DNA of 62,000 nucleotides. Origin: Cristatella mucedo. Its lineage: Eukaryota > Bryozoa > Phylactolaemata > Cristatellidae. Where the stretch lies: NCBI GenBank assembly GCA_009760855.2, contig WPIO01000022.1, positions 4,970,001 to 5,032,000 on the forward strand, written 5' to 3'. Positions within the stretch are counted from its first letter, which is position 1. Each line of letters begins with the position of its first letter. Both the position numbers and the translations under genes were made by a program. Shown piece after piece: positions 1 through 10,513 of this stretch. The notes under the pieces were generated by a model, which saw only the letters and a list, made by a program, of their open reading frames with translations, had not been told where the DNA came from and did not search any database.

Positions 1-847
1 CAACTGGAGATATGCTGGCAGAGCCAATTTTGAAAGTCAGCCTTTCCAATTTCTGAATAACACTAGGTTTGCCCATAACTAGTAAGTTAGTTTTATCATC
101 GTTTAGTTTTTAGAAAATTTGCTGCCATCCATGATCGGATGTCATCAATGCATGCAGCAAGTGAGTTGAGAGAATTTGAGGTGCTCGAAGGCTGGGAGGG
201 ATCAAAGCAAAGGTACAACTGAGTGTCATCCGCATAGAAGTGAAAGCCTAGATTGTGCTTGGCAATCACATCAGCGAGAGGGAGAGTATAAACGGTGAAA
301 AGGACCGGACCTAGCACAGAGCCCTGAGGTACTCCATATTTTAGAGGTACTTCAGATGATCTTTGTCCATTCACATCAACACTCTGGAGTCTCCCACTGA
401 GATAGGACCTGAACCACTGCAGAGCAGTGCCAGTGATGCCCAGGCGAGATGAGAGGCGCTCTAGAAGTACTTTGTGATCGATGGTATCAAAAGCTGCCGA
501 AAGATCGAGCAAAACAAGAAGAGACACTCTGCCCATGTCTGCATTCCTAAGTAGGTCGTTGTATACCCGAAGCAATGCTGACTCTGTGGAGTGATTAGCT
601 CTAAAGCCAGACTGGAACTTACTAGCAAGGTGTGAGGTTTCGATATACGAGTTCAGCTGGTCTGCCACGACCCGTTCCAGTGTCTTTGATAGGAATGGTA
701 GAAGGGAGACTGGGCGGTAGTTGCTTAAGTTCTCTTGGTCTAGTGTAGCTTTCTTGAGAAGTGGCCTGACTACAGCTTTTTTGAAAGGTGCTGGGACCTG
801 ACCTGAGGCTAATGACATATTAATGATGTTGGTTATGCATGGCAGCA
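1..847 (-). mobile_element. LINE-A fragment with reverse transcriptase
   Basis: This is a 5'-truncated piece of a non-LTR retrotransposon read on the minus strand. It enters the reverse transcriptase at about 847 and runs off the window edge at position 1 into the RT/C-terminal domain junction. The protein reads [20 protein letters not shown], then a [15 protein letters not shown] block, then YADDTQLY, which together are typical of the L2/CR1/Jockey group. A frameshift near 100 breaks the frame, because the expected continuation (LLVMGKPSV and onward) resumes in another frame at 1-95. The same element recurs at 13.2, 15.9, 36.2, 38.0, 49.8 and 53.6 kb, so the family is abundant. Clade assignment is by motif recognition only. 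Confidence 0.93.
96..818 (-). CDS. LINE-A reverse transcriptase domain (240-residue open frame)
   Basis: This is the largest uninterrupted LINE reading frame in the window. The RT fingers and palm are visible in order: [14 protein letters not shown] near residues 32-45, a [10 protein letters not shown] block near 70, the catalytic [12 protein letters not shown] (first Asp of the triad) near 106-117, [12 protein letters not shown] near 163-174, and YADDTQLYL (second and third Asp) near 196-204. The frame then ends shortly after AANFLK because of a frameshift. The enzyme would copy the LINE RNA into chromosomal DNA at a nick. The endonuclease half is missing, so this copy cannot be autonomous. 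The start Met is simply the first in frame and is not a real initiation site. Confidence 0.9.
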   Translation of the reverse strand: MSLASGQVPAPFKKAVVRPLLKKATLDQENLSNYRPVSLLPFLSKTLERVVADQLNSYIETSHLASKFQSGFRANHSTESALLRVYNDLLRNADMGRVSLLVLLDLSAAFDTIDHKVLLERLSSRLGITGTALQWFRSYLSGRLQSVDVNGQRSSEVPLKYGVPQGSVLGPVLFTVYTLPLADVIAKHNLGFHFYADDTQLYLCFDPSQPSSTSNSLNSLAACIDDIRSWMAANFLKTKR

Positions 848-1722
848 GCCGATGACGTTTTGTAGAAGAGAAAGTAGGAAGGAGGGTCAGCAGACGGGCA
901 GACGACCCAACTGCCTGCTTTCGAATGCAATCGTAACACTTAGAAGCGTTAGGTTTCTCGACTCAGGTCGAATGCCGAAGCAGAAACAAATTTCAGTGAG
1001 AATGAAGTCCGCACGTGATCGGATGTGCACAAAGGAGCGAATATAGGGGTCAATTTTGATGCAATTGCGCTAGAAAATTTGGCCGAGGATGTGACTTTTT
1101 AATATGCGCAGGGCTTGAATACGTAGGCAGAACGACTCGGACAGTTGAAATCTCGCTACAACCCATTGGATTCGATGAGCTAATGGTGGTAGCTGCTGCT
1201 TGTCACCTGCGAAAGCGCTGCTGGAAACGATTTACGCAAATCCTGCAGTTCGCAGGCCAAGACGAAAAGCAGACGGCGCGAACTGCTTCGCCCGTTTACA
1301 GAGGTAACTCCTCTGTCGCTTCGGCGGAAGCCTACGCCACTGCCGAGCTCGCTGGCACCGTTGCTATGGCAACAACCGCTGAACCTGTCGAACCTGACGG
1401 CGAACGCAGAGCTTGCGTCAACTTCAGCGGATAATGTCGAAGCTACGAGATTTCGCGCTCAGCTAGCTCCATTCGGACGAGGCTCCGACCCTGAGTCGCA
1501 CACACGAGTCACTTCAAGTATGGCGTCCGTTGGAAGGTTCCGGCTTGCGAGGATGCCGAACGTTAGCCGCAGCATGCAATGCGGCAGCGGCACGCGACTC
1601 GCCGCCGTTGGACGACGCGTGGATTAACAGGAAGGCCTAACTGATTTGCAGGTAGACAGAGCAGCTTCGACCGGAGCGCCACTAATGCCATTAACTCGTC
1701 GCGAGGTTCGGCCCGACATAAG
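848..1722. other. No confident gene; GC-balanced spacer
   Basis: Only short overlapping frames are present and none shows a domain. The sequence is richer in CpG than the flanking LINE DNA. It could hold the 5' part of the weak exon candidate that follows, but I see no splice pair that proves it. Confidence 0.4.
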
Positions 1723-2041
1723 TTGTATAAGTTGACCTACGACAAATTTCGACACTTCTTCAGTTCCCATGCCCCAATGAATAGAGAGCCGATAAGAATG
1801 ACTATCACTCCCTTAGCCGTGAAGGATGTGAACCAGCGTTCCGATGTCGCAGACGCCGATGGCTACCGACCGTCAAGTCGCGATCGCACCTCGCCACTTG
1901 CAGTTAAGCAGAGCTTTCGATCTGAGGACGCCATACGGCAGGTAGCCTGTGTGCTCACAAATTCCAGGGACATAAGTGAGTGCCTACGAGCTGAGGGCAG
2001 CAGCAGCCGACGGTCATTATTGAGAAAGCGCTTGAGACAGG
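1723..2041 (+). CDS. Possible exon of an unknown gene
   Basis: An open frame continues to a strong 5' splice site, GGGTAAGC, with the GT at 2042-2043. The encoded segment is polar and mixed (for example VKDVNQRSDVADADGYRP and SSRRSLLRKRLRQ), unlike the low-complexity shadows elsewhere. Possible start codons lie at 1723, 1777 and 1798. No partner exon downstream could be joined, because a SINE2 and LINE-B follow at once. I do not recognise the protein. It may be a first coding exon or a chance frame. Confidence 0.27.
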
Positions 2042-2548
2042 GTAAGCGATTGCTGCCACGAAAAATTTTGCTGCGTCCCGTGTCTTCCTGTATGTTTCTG
2101 CTTCCTATCGTACTTCCGGAGAAAGATGGCTGCTAAAAATTAGCAGCGAAGTTAAGCTCTGTCGCATGTGCACTAGTAAGATGCGTGTAATGAGGCATCC
2201 GCACCTTGACCGTCTTGGCACCAGGCGCGTGCTTACGCTGCAGTACCCTTCTTAAGTAAGTTTTAAAGCACGTGGATACTGTTAATAGGGAAGCATAACG
2301 GATGAACGCAAAAAGACTTCAGAGTCAACATCGAAACTGAAATTCTCGCTGTGTTCAAGTTGGTATATTAATTAAGCAATCTACAAAATATGGTAGCGGT
2401 TTTGGTATCCGGTAGATCAGTGCCTCCCGGGAGCAGAAGATACACAGAAAGTCTCTTTTGATAACTAGATCAACCCCAAACCAAGCGGACATTTTTCACA
2501 TTTAACTAATTTCTTCTAGCATTAGTCAAAGCACGAGAAAATATTGTT

Positions 2549-2690
2549 CATTTGTACAGCGCTCTAAGAGAACTTAATCTCTATTCGAGCGCTTCACACA
2601 TGCCACTATTCTCGAGCCCATGACCTCGGTCATCAAATAATTCACCTTGCCCTAGATCGAGGCGAGCACCTTAACCACAGGGCCAATGTG
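2549..2690 (-). mobile_element. SINE2 copy
   Basis: On the minus strand this reads as a tRNA-like head with CACAGGGCCA/TTAAGGTGCTCG (A-box region) and GGGCTCGAG-like B-box sequence, followed by a tail holding AGAGATTAAGTTCTCT and ending in a run close to CAAATG. The tail matches the LINE-A 3' end. It abuts the 3' end of LINE-B. Confidence 0.8.
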
Positions 2691-4190
2691 TATCACAAAG
2701 CCGCCACAAAGCCACACAGACTTTGTGGGTGCTAAGCAGGAGAGTTTTCTATAGCGCACGCACAGCCCAGGTGGCTTTCGGTACGCATTCGGTAGCCAAC
2801 AGACTTCGTCTCACGAAACAAAGAGAAAGTGAGAAGCATAGCTGGGTCAGAAGGGCAGTTGAGGTAGTGAGTAGCACGGAAGTAGCAGCCCAGGACGGCT
2901 GGAAAAGATGTCCCACAGTCGGCCGCAGGAGAGTAGATTTCGTTGTGTAAGAACTGTGGAAGTAAGTTCCACAGTCTCGGACCTGCAGAGCGCAAGCTTC
3001 TGTCGCTCACGGTCTTTAAGCAGAGGAACGGAACAGCTAACTTAATGTCCATAGAGCGCATGAGCAGGCTGAAACTGGTTCAGCAGGTCAGCTATGTATG
3101 AAGAAGTAAATCCGTGGCGGGCCTCGTGGGTCAGCGTAAGAACTTTAATCCGTATCCTTTGATCAACGGAAACCGTCGAAGCTATTTCAGCAAAGGAGAC
3201 ACACATTCGAAACTCATCACTGCTGCAGGGGCCTGATGGTTTGTACGATAGCCCAGCCAAAAGGGAAATTACAATAATGTAGCCGAGACAGAACAAGAAG
3301 GTAGTTACATTCTTTTAAAGTGACCTTGGAACACATTTCCTAATCTTAGATAGGGATCAGACGTGATGGCTAATTGTAGAAGCGATCTTCCTATCGAAGC
3401 TTTCAAAATTTAGGTAGCTGTCGAAGACGATACCTAAATTCCGAGCACACGGTGATAGGTGCACAACAGCATCGCTTATTAGAAGAGCAAAGTCTTCTAG
3501 TCCAGCCATACGTTTTGGACTCTTACGAGTAGCAGTTCCATTTTATTTTTGTTAAGTTTAATAAAGTTTTCCGACATCCACCATCGAATGTCTGCAAGGA
3601 AAGCATTTATTGTATCAGTCGCTGCAGCATTCCGACGGTTTAAAAGACAAATACAGCTGAATGTCGTCAGCATAGAAGTGAAAGCCGATGGTATGGGCCT
3701 GAATCCCTTCTCCCCGAGGTTGAATATAAATGGAGAACAGCAAAGGACCAAAGACGGATCCTTGTAGGACTCCTCAGTTTACTGGTCTGTGAATGAGACC
3801 TGACCTCCACACGACACGGATTGATCATGTGCAGAGAAGAATGATTTAAACCTCACCAGTGCCTTTTCTGACAGACCGATCGCTGTTCTCAATTTTTCAA
3901 ATAGGATAGCGTGATCAATTGTGTTGAAGGCAGCTGGTAGATCCAGCAGCGCCAGGGCACGTGACATTCCCATCATTGTTGTTGCATAGGATGTTATTGG
4001 TTACACGGAAGAGAGTAGTTTCAGTGGAGTGGTGTCGTTTGAATTCCGACTGACATTTGTCTGACAATTTATTATTTTCAATGTGTGCTATAAGCTGCTT
4101 AGTGACAATCTTTTCAAGAATCATTGACAAAAAAGAAGAAGAGAAACCGGGCGATAGTTTGTTAGGACCTCTGCATCTAATCCAGGCTGT

Positions 4191-4823
4191 TTAAGTATAG
4201 GTTAAACGATGGCCGATTGGAAGGACTTTGGTACAAATCCTTTTTACAGAGAAGCATTCAAATCTCAGCTGTGACTGAGCTAATTCTTTCTGCCAGTGAA
4301 GACCATAACGGGATGGTATAGGGTCTTCAGAAGACGAGCTCTTTTTAGTAGACTTCATTAAGAAAGCTACGTAGCATGCTGAAACCTCAGAAACTCTCTT
4401 AAGGAAGGTTACAGGTTGCGACTCAACAGTTTTTTTAGTCGGATTGAGCCTTCTGGAGTCACGAATGTGCGAATTATTTTCAGTGAAGAAGGCTGAAAAC
4501 TTGTCGGCCGAGTCATTGATATCTGGGGAGTTTGACCCCTCAGAATTGGACAGCAAACTGTTCACAATTTTGTAAATCTGTTTTGGATCTGACTCGCACG
4601 AATTCAGTTTTTGAATCAAAAAAGAAGCCCAGGTTTGTTTTAATCTCCGGCTTTGAACTCTGAGGAAGTCTTTGACATTGGCTTGATCGTTATCAGACGA
4701 CGAATCTTTAAAGCGCCGTTCAGGTCTGTGCTTAACATGGCGCTTCTTTTGAAGGTTTTTGGTAAATTGAAAGAAATCTCCGCGGCTGTGCACAAGGACA
4801 GAATTTATGCTCTTCGAGGGCAC
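4191..4823 (-). pseudogene. LINE-B ORF2 linker between endonuclease and RT
   Basis: This is the longest surviving frame inside the LINE-B copy, 210 codons. It carries the region that joins the endonuclease to the reverse transcriptase: FLIQKLNSCESDPKQIYKIV, then NDSADKFSAFFTENNSHIRD, then SSSEDPIPS. These are features of the linker in L2/CR1-like ORF2 proteins (a helix with IYKIVNSL, then ADKFSAFF). The frame breaks on both sides, so no complete ORF2 remains. It lies just upstream, in element order, of the broken RT at 3500-4130. Confidence 0.75.
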
Positions 4824-5321
4824 TCCTAAGGTTCATGATCACAGCAAACAGCGAGGGGATCGAAGCGAGGGAATCGTTCGAGTCTAGGTGCAGATCGAGA
4901 AGACCTGCCTCACAGACAGACTTCAAAAAATTCTCCAGGTCCATGATTTTTAAGTTCCATCGCTGGACAAACTCGACGTTATCCTGCACATATTAGAGGA
5001 CAGGAATAGTAAACGAGAAGAAGAAATGATCCGAGATGGTCAGCGAGCACACAAAATGGTCAGTGGGGTAGACATCCTTAGGGATAACTCGATCCAGGAT
5101 ATGGCCAGCAGCCAGAGTGGTACGATTAACATATTGAATCACACCGACGTTCTCCAGACAGTCGAGAAATGAGCGGACCTGGCAGTTGCTAGGGTTATCA
5201 AAGTGAATATTGAAGTCTCATGCAATTATAATTGGCCTGTCGCAAACAATTATTTTAGTGAGGAACTTCAAAAACTCCTTCGGAAATTAGTTTAGACAGC
5301 TAGAAGGAGTTCGGTAGATCA

Positions 5322-5563
5322 CAACTGTGAGGTGAGCCGTAATGGCTCACTAGGTAAGGTGGTTGCTTTTCACGACCTCGACCCCGAGGTCGTGGTTTCG
5401 AATCTTGTGGTGGGCGATCCTTTATCGCCACTGCAAGCGGTGGTGATAGCCGTAAAGGCTCTTCTGTCGCTATACAAAAAGAGGCTGTTAAATCAGCTAG
5501 TATTTTATTTTGATGGAGACCTCACAGAAACTAATTCAAACGATGGCCCACGTGAAAAAATGC
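5322..5563 (+). mobile_element. SINE1 copy nested in LINE-B endonuclease
   Basis: The tRNA-derived head has an A-box-like TGGCTCACTAGG and a B-box-like GGTTTCGAATC. A body with CGCCACTGCAAGCGGTGG and CGCTATACAAAAAGAGGC follows. Nearly identical copies lie at 25.65 and 50.02 kb. LINE-B endonuclease sequence resumes on both sides, so the SINE is younger than this LINE. I could not define a clear target-site duplication, and the last 40-50 bp may be host sequence. Confidence 0.87.
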
Positions 5564-5975
5564 AGGCCTTATAGCCAAAATATTCACGAACAACAATAGC
5601 AACCCTGTCATCTACCTTGTCAGGCCGCATAGACTAAAACAATGAGAACCCGGGATGAGTGGTCTCAGATACACGGCCACCAGAGCGGGCTTTATTTACG
5701 CTTCGATCAGCAGAAATGCGTCTAGCTTCTCCTGGACAGCCTGATTGCAGATAAGTAGCCCCTTGGTTTTTAATGAGTGGACATTTAACAGGCGGAATCT
5801 AAGAGGCTGACTAATAACAACATGCCGACGATTAAGTGACTTGCATGCTAGGCGACATGTAGCCGGCCAGGCAGGCGCTGGGCCTACAAATATGAATGGA
5901 ACCTTAGAAACAGCCGGCGGTCTACTTTTCACAACATGCTGAGGCAAGGCGAGAGAGCTGGTTAATAATTATCTA

Positions 5976-6890
5976 ATTGTTCTCAAAAGCTGCTGTGCGC
6001 TCATTCACTGCCTGGTTAAGTAGGCACTAGTTCTTTTTAAGTGTCAGTAGCTATAATAATTCATGAGATTAGAAACAGTTACGAAAATATTAACCCCTTT
6101 AAAAGCTATTAGAAATAAATATGCACCCTTATTATATACTCAAAAACATAGTATTAGCTATCACCAAAGCTTTCAAAGATTGCAGAATGATATACTGCGA
6201 GAATATTTACAAAAAGCGAAAGTGTTTGCTACTACTTTTTAAAAAAATTCCGATTTTTTTATAGAAATTTACAGCTTGAAAGTCAAAAATTGTTTGATGA
6301 TGCTCTCTCTGTCTAAAGAGTTTGGAAGCTTCTGGGATTTTTAGGCGCAGAGCTTCTGCAAGCGATTTTGCTTGCTTACGTTGCTTGGTCGGTCGTAAAA
6401 ACCCGTATATACTCATATTTATAAAGGGCACGCATTGCCCTCCCGGCCCAATTGGCTGCCAGTATGCTCGAAGCTCTGTCCACGTGACCGACCCCCCCCC
6501 CCCGCTTGTCCTTGTCTTGTGCGGGACGTTTGCTGAACGTTCTCGGCGAGCTTGGAGCATATGGCAAGCCTCAAGGTGGTAATAGCAGCCATTCAGAACG
6601 TCGCCAAAATCTACAACTGGCTGCACGCGAACGAGCATGAACACTTGCCCGGCGTGAACTGATGCTGGCACTGAAGATTTTACTGCTCGTTTTCGCGAGC
6701 TCTTACAATTACCTTACAAAATACTGCCGCAATATGCAGCCCACGATGATTTGGCTGCCACACTCTGATTACTCACTCCCTGTACAATCAGTACGACTCG
6801 AGCATTCCCTCCTGACTTACCGCCTTGGCTAAAGAAAGAGGCCATGTCGAGGGGGTTGCTCTTTGGTAAGCTTAGGCGAGATGTGATGAT
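5976..6890. other. Unassigned spacer
   Basis: AT-rich to about 6320, then GC-balanced with a C14 run at 6491-6504. Overlapping short frames on both strands show no domain and no clear splice pairs. I see no gene here. Confidence 0.4.
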
Positions 6891-6892
6891 TA

Positions 6893-6976
<84 letters not shown>
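6893..6976. repeat. (GA)n microsatellite
   Basis: About 42 uninterrupted AG units. It creates false poly-Ser-Leu and poly-Arg-Glu reading frames on the two strands. Confidence 0.98.
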
Positions 6977-6981
<5 letters not shown>

Positions 6982-7589
6982 CCGTCGGGGAGAGAGAGCA
7001 TACGGATGAGTACGCGATTGGAAGAATAGCTAACCATTGTAGCCAGGGGATCTGACGTAGCCTCTGCGTAGATGTAGTAAGTTGGAATCTACGAAGCAGG
7101 ATTCGTTGCCAGCAGTCCAAAATCTGTGAGTGGAATAGAGGGCTGATCGTGGTTGCAGATGCAAAGTTCCCAGACTCTGCGCTGGGCATCTGGAGCTCAG
7201 GCAAACAGCCTCAGGCCGCATAAGATTCCGATTAAGAGTGCGACTGGCAGCTATGCGGTTAACCAGGTTACTTTGGACGGGACCTACCTGTTATAGCAGC
7301 AACGGCGAAGCCTGAACTGGCAGCATTGCAAGCATGTTAACAGACAGAGTAAGCAATGTTCTGATCGGAAAAGCACTTCCGAGAGATATACGATGCATGT
7401 ACCAAGTCAAGAATAATCCCGGAATTTACGGGAAATGTCAAAACTGAGCGATTTCTGGCCATTTTTGGGGATCTCAAGCTAAACATGCTCCTCACTAGGT
7501 CTTTGTGAATTTTCCTTTGTGCGCTTATGGGTGCTGACCCTGTGCACGTTGCCACTAACTATATTGACATGCTTCCTTGACAGCATGTG

Positions 7590-8140
7590 TAACGTGCCAG
7601 GACTCTAAGGTGCTACACAAATGTACTATTATTATCATCGCCCGCAAGTTCCGCCTTCGAAAGTCTATTACTTGGTGTAACAATCTCTTTCAATTAAATG
7701 GCGTTAAACAGAGCTACTGCTATTGCCAATCTTTAGAGCAAAGGTCTACGGCATTCAACTGTACCTAGGTAGCTTCCTCATGGCACCTTCAGACTTTGCC
7801 TCAAACCTCAGCGTAATATTTGACTCTGACCTCCGGCTCGAATGCTTTATTTTAAACTCAGCCAGAGTATCTGCCGTCCAAATTGACACAAAATTGCTGT
7901 CAGAAGCTTTTAGGAGAGCTCCTTGACGGAATGGCTGGCACAAGCACTGGTCACTTTCCAAGTGGCATCGAAGCTATTTGCTTTTGGCCAGCGGCCCAAG
8001 AAATTATTTAAGTGTGTTTGCAGACCCTTCTCAACAGGGCAGCCCGACTTGTCGAAATACGCCGCACGGTTGAACCGGTCTGACCCTGCTGCTAAAGAAC
8101 TTTCGGTGACTACTCGTCAAGTCACGAGTCGAGGTCAAGG
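7590..8140 (+). mobile_element. Diverged LINE fragment (RT C-terminal region)
   Basis: A tail-like stub with TAAGGTGCTACACAAATG lies at 7610-7630. It is followed by frames resembling the post-RT region of the LINEs: FQLNGVKQ, then GSFLMAPSDFASNLSVIF, then FDSDLRLECFI, and NRAARLV near 8030. LINE-A has the parallel segments (for example PSNSARNLGV and FDS). It is more diverged than the LINE-A and LINE-B copies and may be a third family. Confidence 0.55.
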
Positions 8141-8149
8141 TACTTAGGG

Positions 8150-8316
8150 GCCGTGATAGCCCCTGAGGTAAGGTGCTCACTCTTCACGACCGAGGTTATG
8201 GATTTGAATCCTGCAGTGGGCGATCCTTCATTAGCAACTGCAAGCGGCAATGATAGCCGTTAAAGCTCCTCTGCCGCTATACGAATGAAGCTTTTAATCG
8301 AGCTAATATTTCTTTA
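8150..8316 (+). mobile_element. SINE1 copy, diverged
   Basis: It follows the SINE1 consensus over its full length: a tRNA-like head (CCTGAGGTAAGGTGCTCAC and ATTTGAATCCTGCAGTGGGC), a TGCAAGCGGCAATGATAGCC body and a CGCTATACGAATGAAGC end. It is older than the copies at 5.3, 25.6 and 50.0 kb. Confidence 0.82.
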
Positions 8317-8617
8317 CGTGGCTTACAAAAGTGTCGTGAGGATCAGGCGCTCTCATACCTCATTAGCTTAGCTCAGGACTACAAGCAAGCAATGGCCTTG
8401 ATATCTTTAAAGCCCAATAGACTAGCTGGTATACTATCGCGATAGACTTCCGGTTAGCCTCCACGCCTCCGGGGAGGGTAGGGAGTTGGCATCCCGGCCA
8501 TTGCTGCGCGAGGTTACTCCTGCTATTCCGGACGCGTGCGGCCGGCTCTTAGCAAATCTTCAATGCAAGCTTCACCACGTAAAGAATCTTCAGAGCTGCG
8601 CTCTGGGCCTAGCGCGT

Positions 8618-8918
8618 GGCATGGCACGGCAGTGAGTATGGCATTGCACGGCAGTGAGTATGGCATTGCACGGCAGTGAGTATGGCATTGCACGGCAGTG
8701 AGTACGGCATTGCACGGCAGTGAGTACGGCATTGCGTGGCAGTGAGAACGGCATTGCGTGGCAGTGAGAACGGCATTGCACGGCAGTGAGTACGGCATTG
8801 CACGGCAGTGAGTACGGCATTGCACGGCAGTGAGTACGGCATTGCGTGGCAGTGAGAACGGCATTGCGTGGCAGTGAGAACGGCATTGCACGGCAGTGAG
8901 TACGGCATTGCGCGGCAG
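8618..8918. repeat. 22-bp tandem repeat (minisatellite), 13 full copies plus a partial
   Basis: The unit is GGCATTGCACGGCAGTGAGT plus AY. Two variants alternate: type C (GCACGG and GTAC, or GTAT in the first copies) and type G (GCGTGG and GAAC). From 8684 the order is C C G G C C C G G C, which is a five-unit (110-bp) higher-order pattern. Because 22 is one more than a multiple of three, and no unit contains a stop on the minus strand, all three minus frames stay open and spell the same 22-residue repeat. This is a property of the repeat and does not indicate a protein. Confidence 0.97.
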
Positions 8919-9034
8919 TACCGATCCAAAATGAAGCTTCTCATCTTCATCGCTACGGCCTGTGGCGAGACTCACTAGCTGCCGTTGTTCGTAAGGTTAA
9001 ATTTTCATTCAAGGTAATGGCTCACTACCCCACA

Positions 9035-9165
9035 CTTCTGCCCTGGTTTGACCCAAGGGTTAAGGTGCTCGCCTTTGACGACCGTGGGACCTGAATTCGA
9101 GCCCTGCAGAATACGCCAAGCGTCTGGATAGAGATTAAGTTATCTGTGATTTCTATCGAAACTAA
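9035..9165 (+). mobile_element. SINE2 copy running into a TA tract
   Basis: The tRNA-like head reads ACCCAAGGGTTAAGGTGCTC. The B-box region reads TTCGAGCCCTGC and the tail AGAGATTAAGTTATCTG. The 3' end passes directly into TA-rich sequence and then the (TA)n tract at 9200. Confidence 0.75.
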
Positions 9166-9199
9166 TTATATAAACATATTTATAATATATAATATGCAA

Positions 9200-9201
9200 T
9201 A

Positions 9202-9260
<59 letters not shown>
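9200..9260. repeat. (TA)n microsatellite
   Basis: A pure AT dinucleotide tract at the 3' end of the SINE2 copy. Further TA tracts follow at 9296-9329 (hairpin loop) and 9413-9461. Confidence 0.97.
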
Positions 9261-9264
<4 letters not shown>

Positions 9265-9294
9265 CTGCCCTGCCGGGGCCACGAGAGCTACCCG

Positions 9295-9330
<36 letters not shown>

Positions 9331-9364
9331 CGGGTAGCTCTCGTGGCCCCGGCAGGGCAGGACT
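9261..9364. repeat. Perfect 35-bp inverted repeat with AT loop
   Basis: Arms 9261-9295 and 9330-9364 are exact reverse complements over 35 bp of GC-rich sequence (left arm begins AGTCCTGCCCTGCCGGGG). The 34-bp spacer is pure alternating AT and is itself self-complementary. The whole can extrude as a cruciform. Confidence 0.98.
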
Positions 9365-9412
9365 CCTCCTGCTAAGGAAGAATAATTTTTTAAATATTTA
9401 AAATATAAGTTT

Positions 9413-9461
9413 CATATATATATATATATATATATATGCGTATATATATATATATATATAT
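9413..9461. repeat. (TA)n tract
   Basis: Alternating AT with one GCG interruption near 9438. Confidence 0.9.
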
Positions 9462-9629
9462 TACATATGTCTTGAGTTTACGTGGAGAGTTCTAAAGAGA
9501 CGATTGAATCCTCCAGCATCGTCTACACAAGTTACTCACTCTCGTAGTTTCGCGAGTAAAAATCTTTCATGCACTGCTGCTATTGCGGCCAAGGTTTACT
9601 GTTTCTTACCACGCAGCGTACGGAGTCTG

Positions 9630-9831
9630 CTGCAGCAGCTTTGTCCGCTCTCAAGCCGCGGGCGGAGCGCTCCCCGGAGCGCCTCCCTTCTCTACTTCGG
9701 AGCGAAGCGCGACGAGCGCCGGTGGCCGCCACACGAGCTCAGAGCTCTGGCACTGAGGCGAGCAAGCTCTGGCTCTGAGGCCGCACGAGCTCTGGCTCTG
9801 GCGCGAAGCAGCGACTAAGGCGCTAGGCGCC
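9630..9831 (+). promoter_or_regulatory. GC-rich region ahead of the small two-exon gene; probable promoter/5' UTR
   Basis: A CpG-rich stretch lies immediately upstream of a start codon in strong context. It contains imperfect direct repeats of AGCTCTGGCTCTGAGGC type (9745-9805). No TATA box or initiator could be placed with certainty. Assignment rests on position and composition. Confidence 0.4.
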
Positions 9832-10326
9832 ATGGCCGCTGACTGGCCAGTCGACCTGCGTGGCGAGTCGGCAACGAGTTCACGCCTTTCGCACCTTGCA
9901 CCTCCGATCCTAGGGAGCGACATCCGTCACCCAGAATACAGCACGGTCAACCACGAGACGGTGGAGGAAATGCTGCGGAGCGCCGTGCGCGCCAGCCAAT
10001 TCGATGCCATCACTACCGACAACGACGTCGCCTCTCGAAGCGTCGATGAGAAAGTAGCGAAGGCGGTGAGTCTCGGCGGCTTTTCTGGCTTTTTTGTCTG
10101 GAGCTGGCGTGGGCTATTCGGCGGAGAGTGGGTCAGATAGCGCTCTCATTCAATGCTCGGCTTGCCGAGCATGCTGCGGCGCGGCGTAGCGAGCCGCATT
10201 AGCTTAGTCTTGTAAAGGAGGCCGTAAATTGGATACATCTTTTCGTTCCAGCTGCGGCAGCTGCAACCGCTACTAGAGCCGCTCGCTAGCGCTGAGCCGG
10301 CTACTGAACTAAAGCCACTAACGTAG
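9832..10326 (+). CDS. Two-exon gene for a 102-residue protein of unknown function
   Basis: Exon 1 is 9832-10065 (78 codons) and exon 2 is 10252-10326 (24 codons plus TAG). They join in phase 0 across a 186-bp intron with GTGAGT at the donor and TTTTCGTTCCAG at the acceptor. The start lies in a strong context (GGCGCCATGG), and an AATAAA signal follows 188 bp after the stop. The protein begins MAADWPVDLRGE. It has a charged middle containing NHETVEEMLRSAVRAS and ends with a probable helix, VDEKVAKALRQLQPLLEPL, crossing the splice junction. There is no signal peptide or membrane segment. The size and helical C-terminus resemble small subunits of larger complexes, but I do not recognise the family. 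No other gene is nearby, and an inverted SINE1 starts just after the poly(A) signal. Confidence 0.68.
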
Positions 10327-10513
10327 TGCACGTAACGGGTGCTAGTCCTTGCAGACGCGTGACGTAGTTGTGAAGGTGTGAAGCTGGCGCCTGAAAGAGC
10401 AGCTAGAAGTCACGTGTGCAGAAGCCGTGCGGATACACCGACGTGTATAGCGACAATAGCAGAGCCGACCCGAGAGTCCAGCAGCGTAGTTAGCGTAGAG
10501 CTTTTTGCATTCT

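Larger units (their letters stand above)
2695..5975 (-). mobile_element. Near full-length, decayed LINE-B
   Basis: This is one 3.3-kb minus-strand non-LTR element, read from high to low coordinates. The endonuclease start (RFRLLNVHSLKTKGLL, near 5800) is followed by GFSLF and RPDKVDDRVAIVV (near 5600), VVIYRTPSS (near 5300), DFNIHFDNPSN (near 5200) and GHILDRVI (near 5090). Next comes a linker (4191-4989), then RT remnants with HHSTETTLFRVTNN (near 4030) and LDLPAAFNTIDH (near 3940), and then the C-terminal domain and 3' UTR (2700-3300). The RT shows several frameshifts and stops, so it is dead. A SINE1 is inserted in the endonuclease at 5322-5563. The overall order is what an intact ORF2 of this group has. 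Confidence 0.88.

Noticed and set aside
6714-7204. Poly-Ser-Leu and poly-Arg-Glu proteins
   Set aside because: They are translations of the (GA)n microsatellite.
8523-8975. CRISPR-like array or repeat protein gene
   Set aside because: The 22-bp units are directly adjacent with no spacers and the sequence is eukaryotic; the three long minus frames are a consequence of a stop-free 3n+1 repeat.
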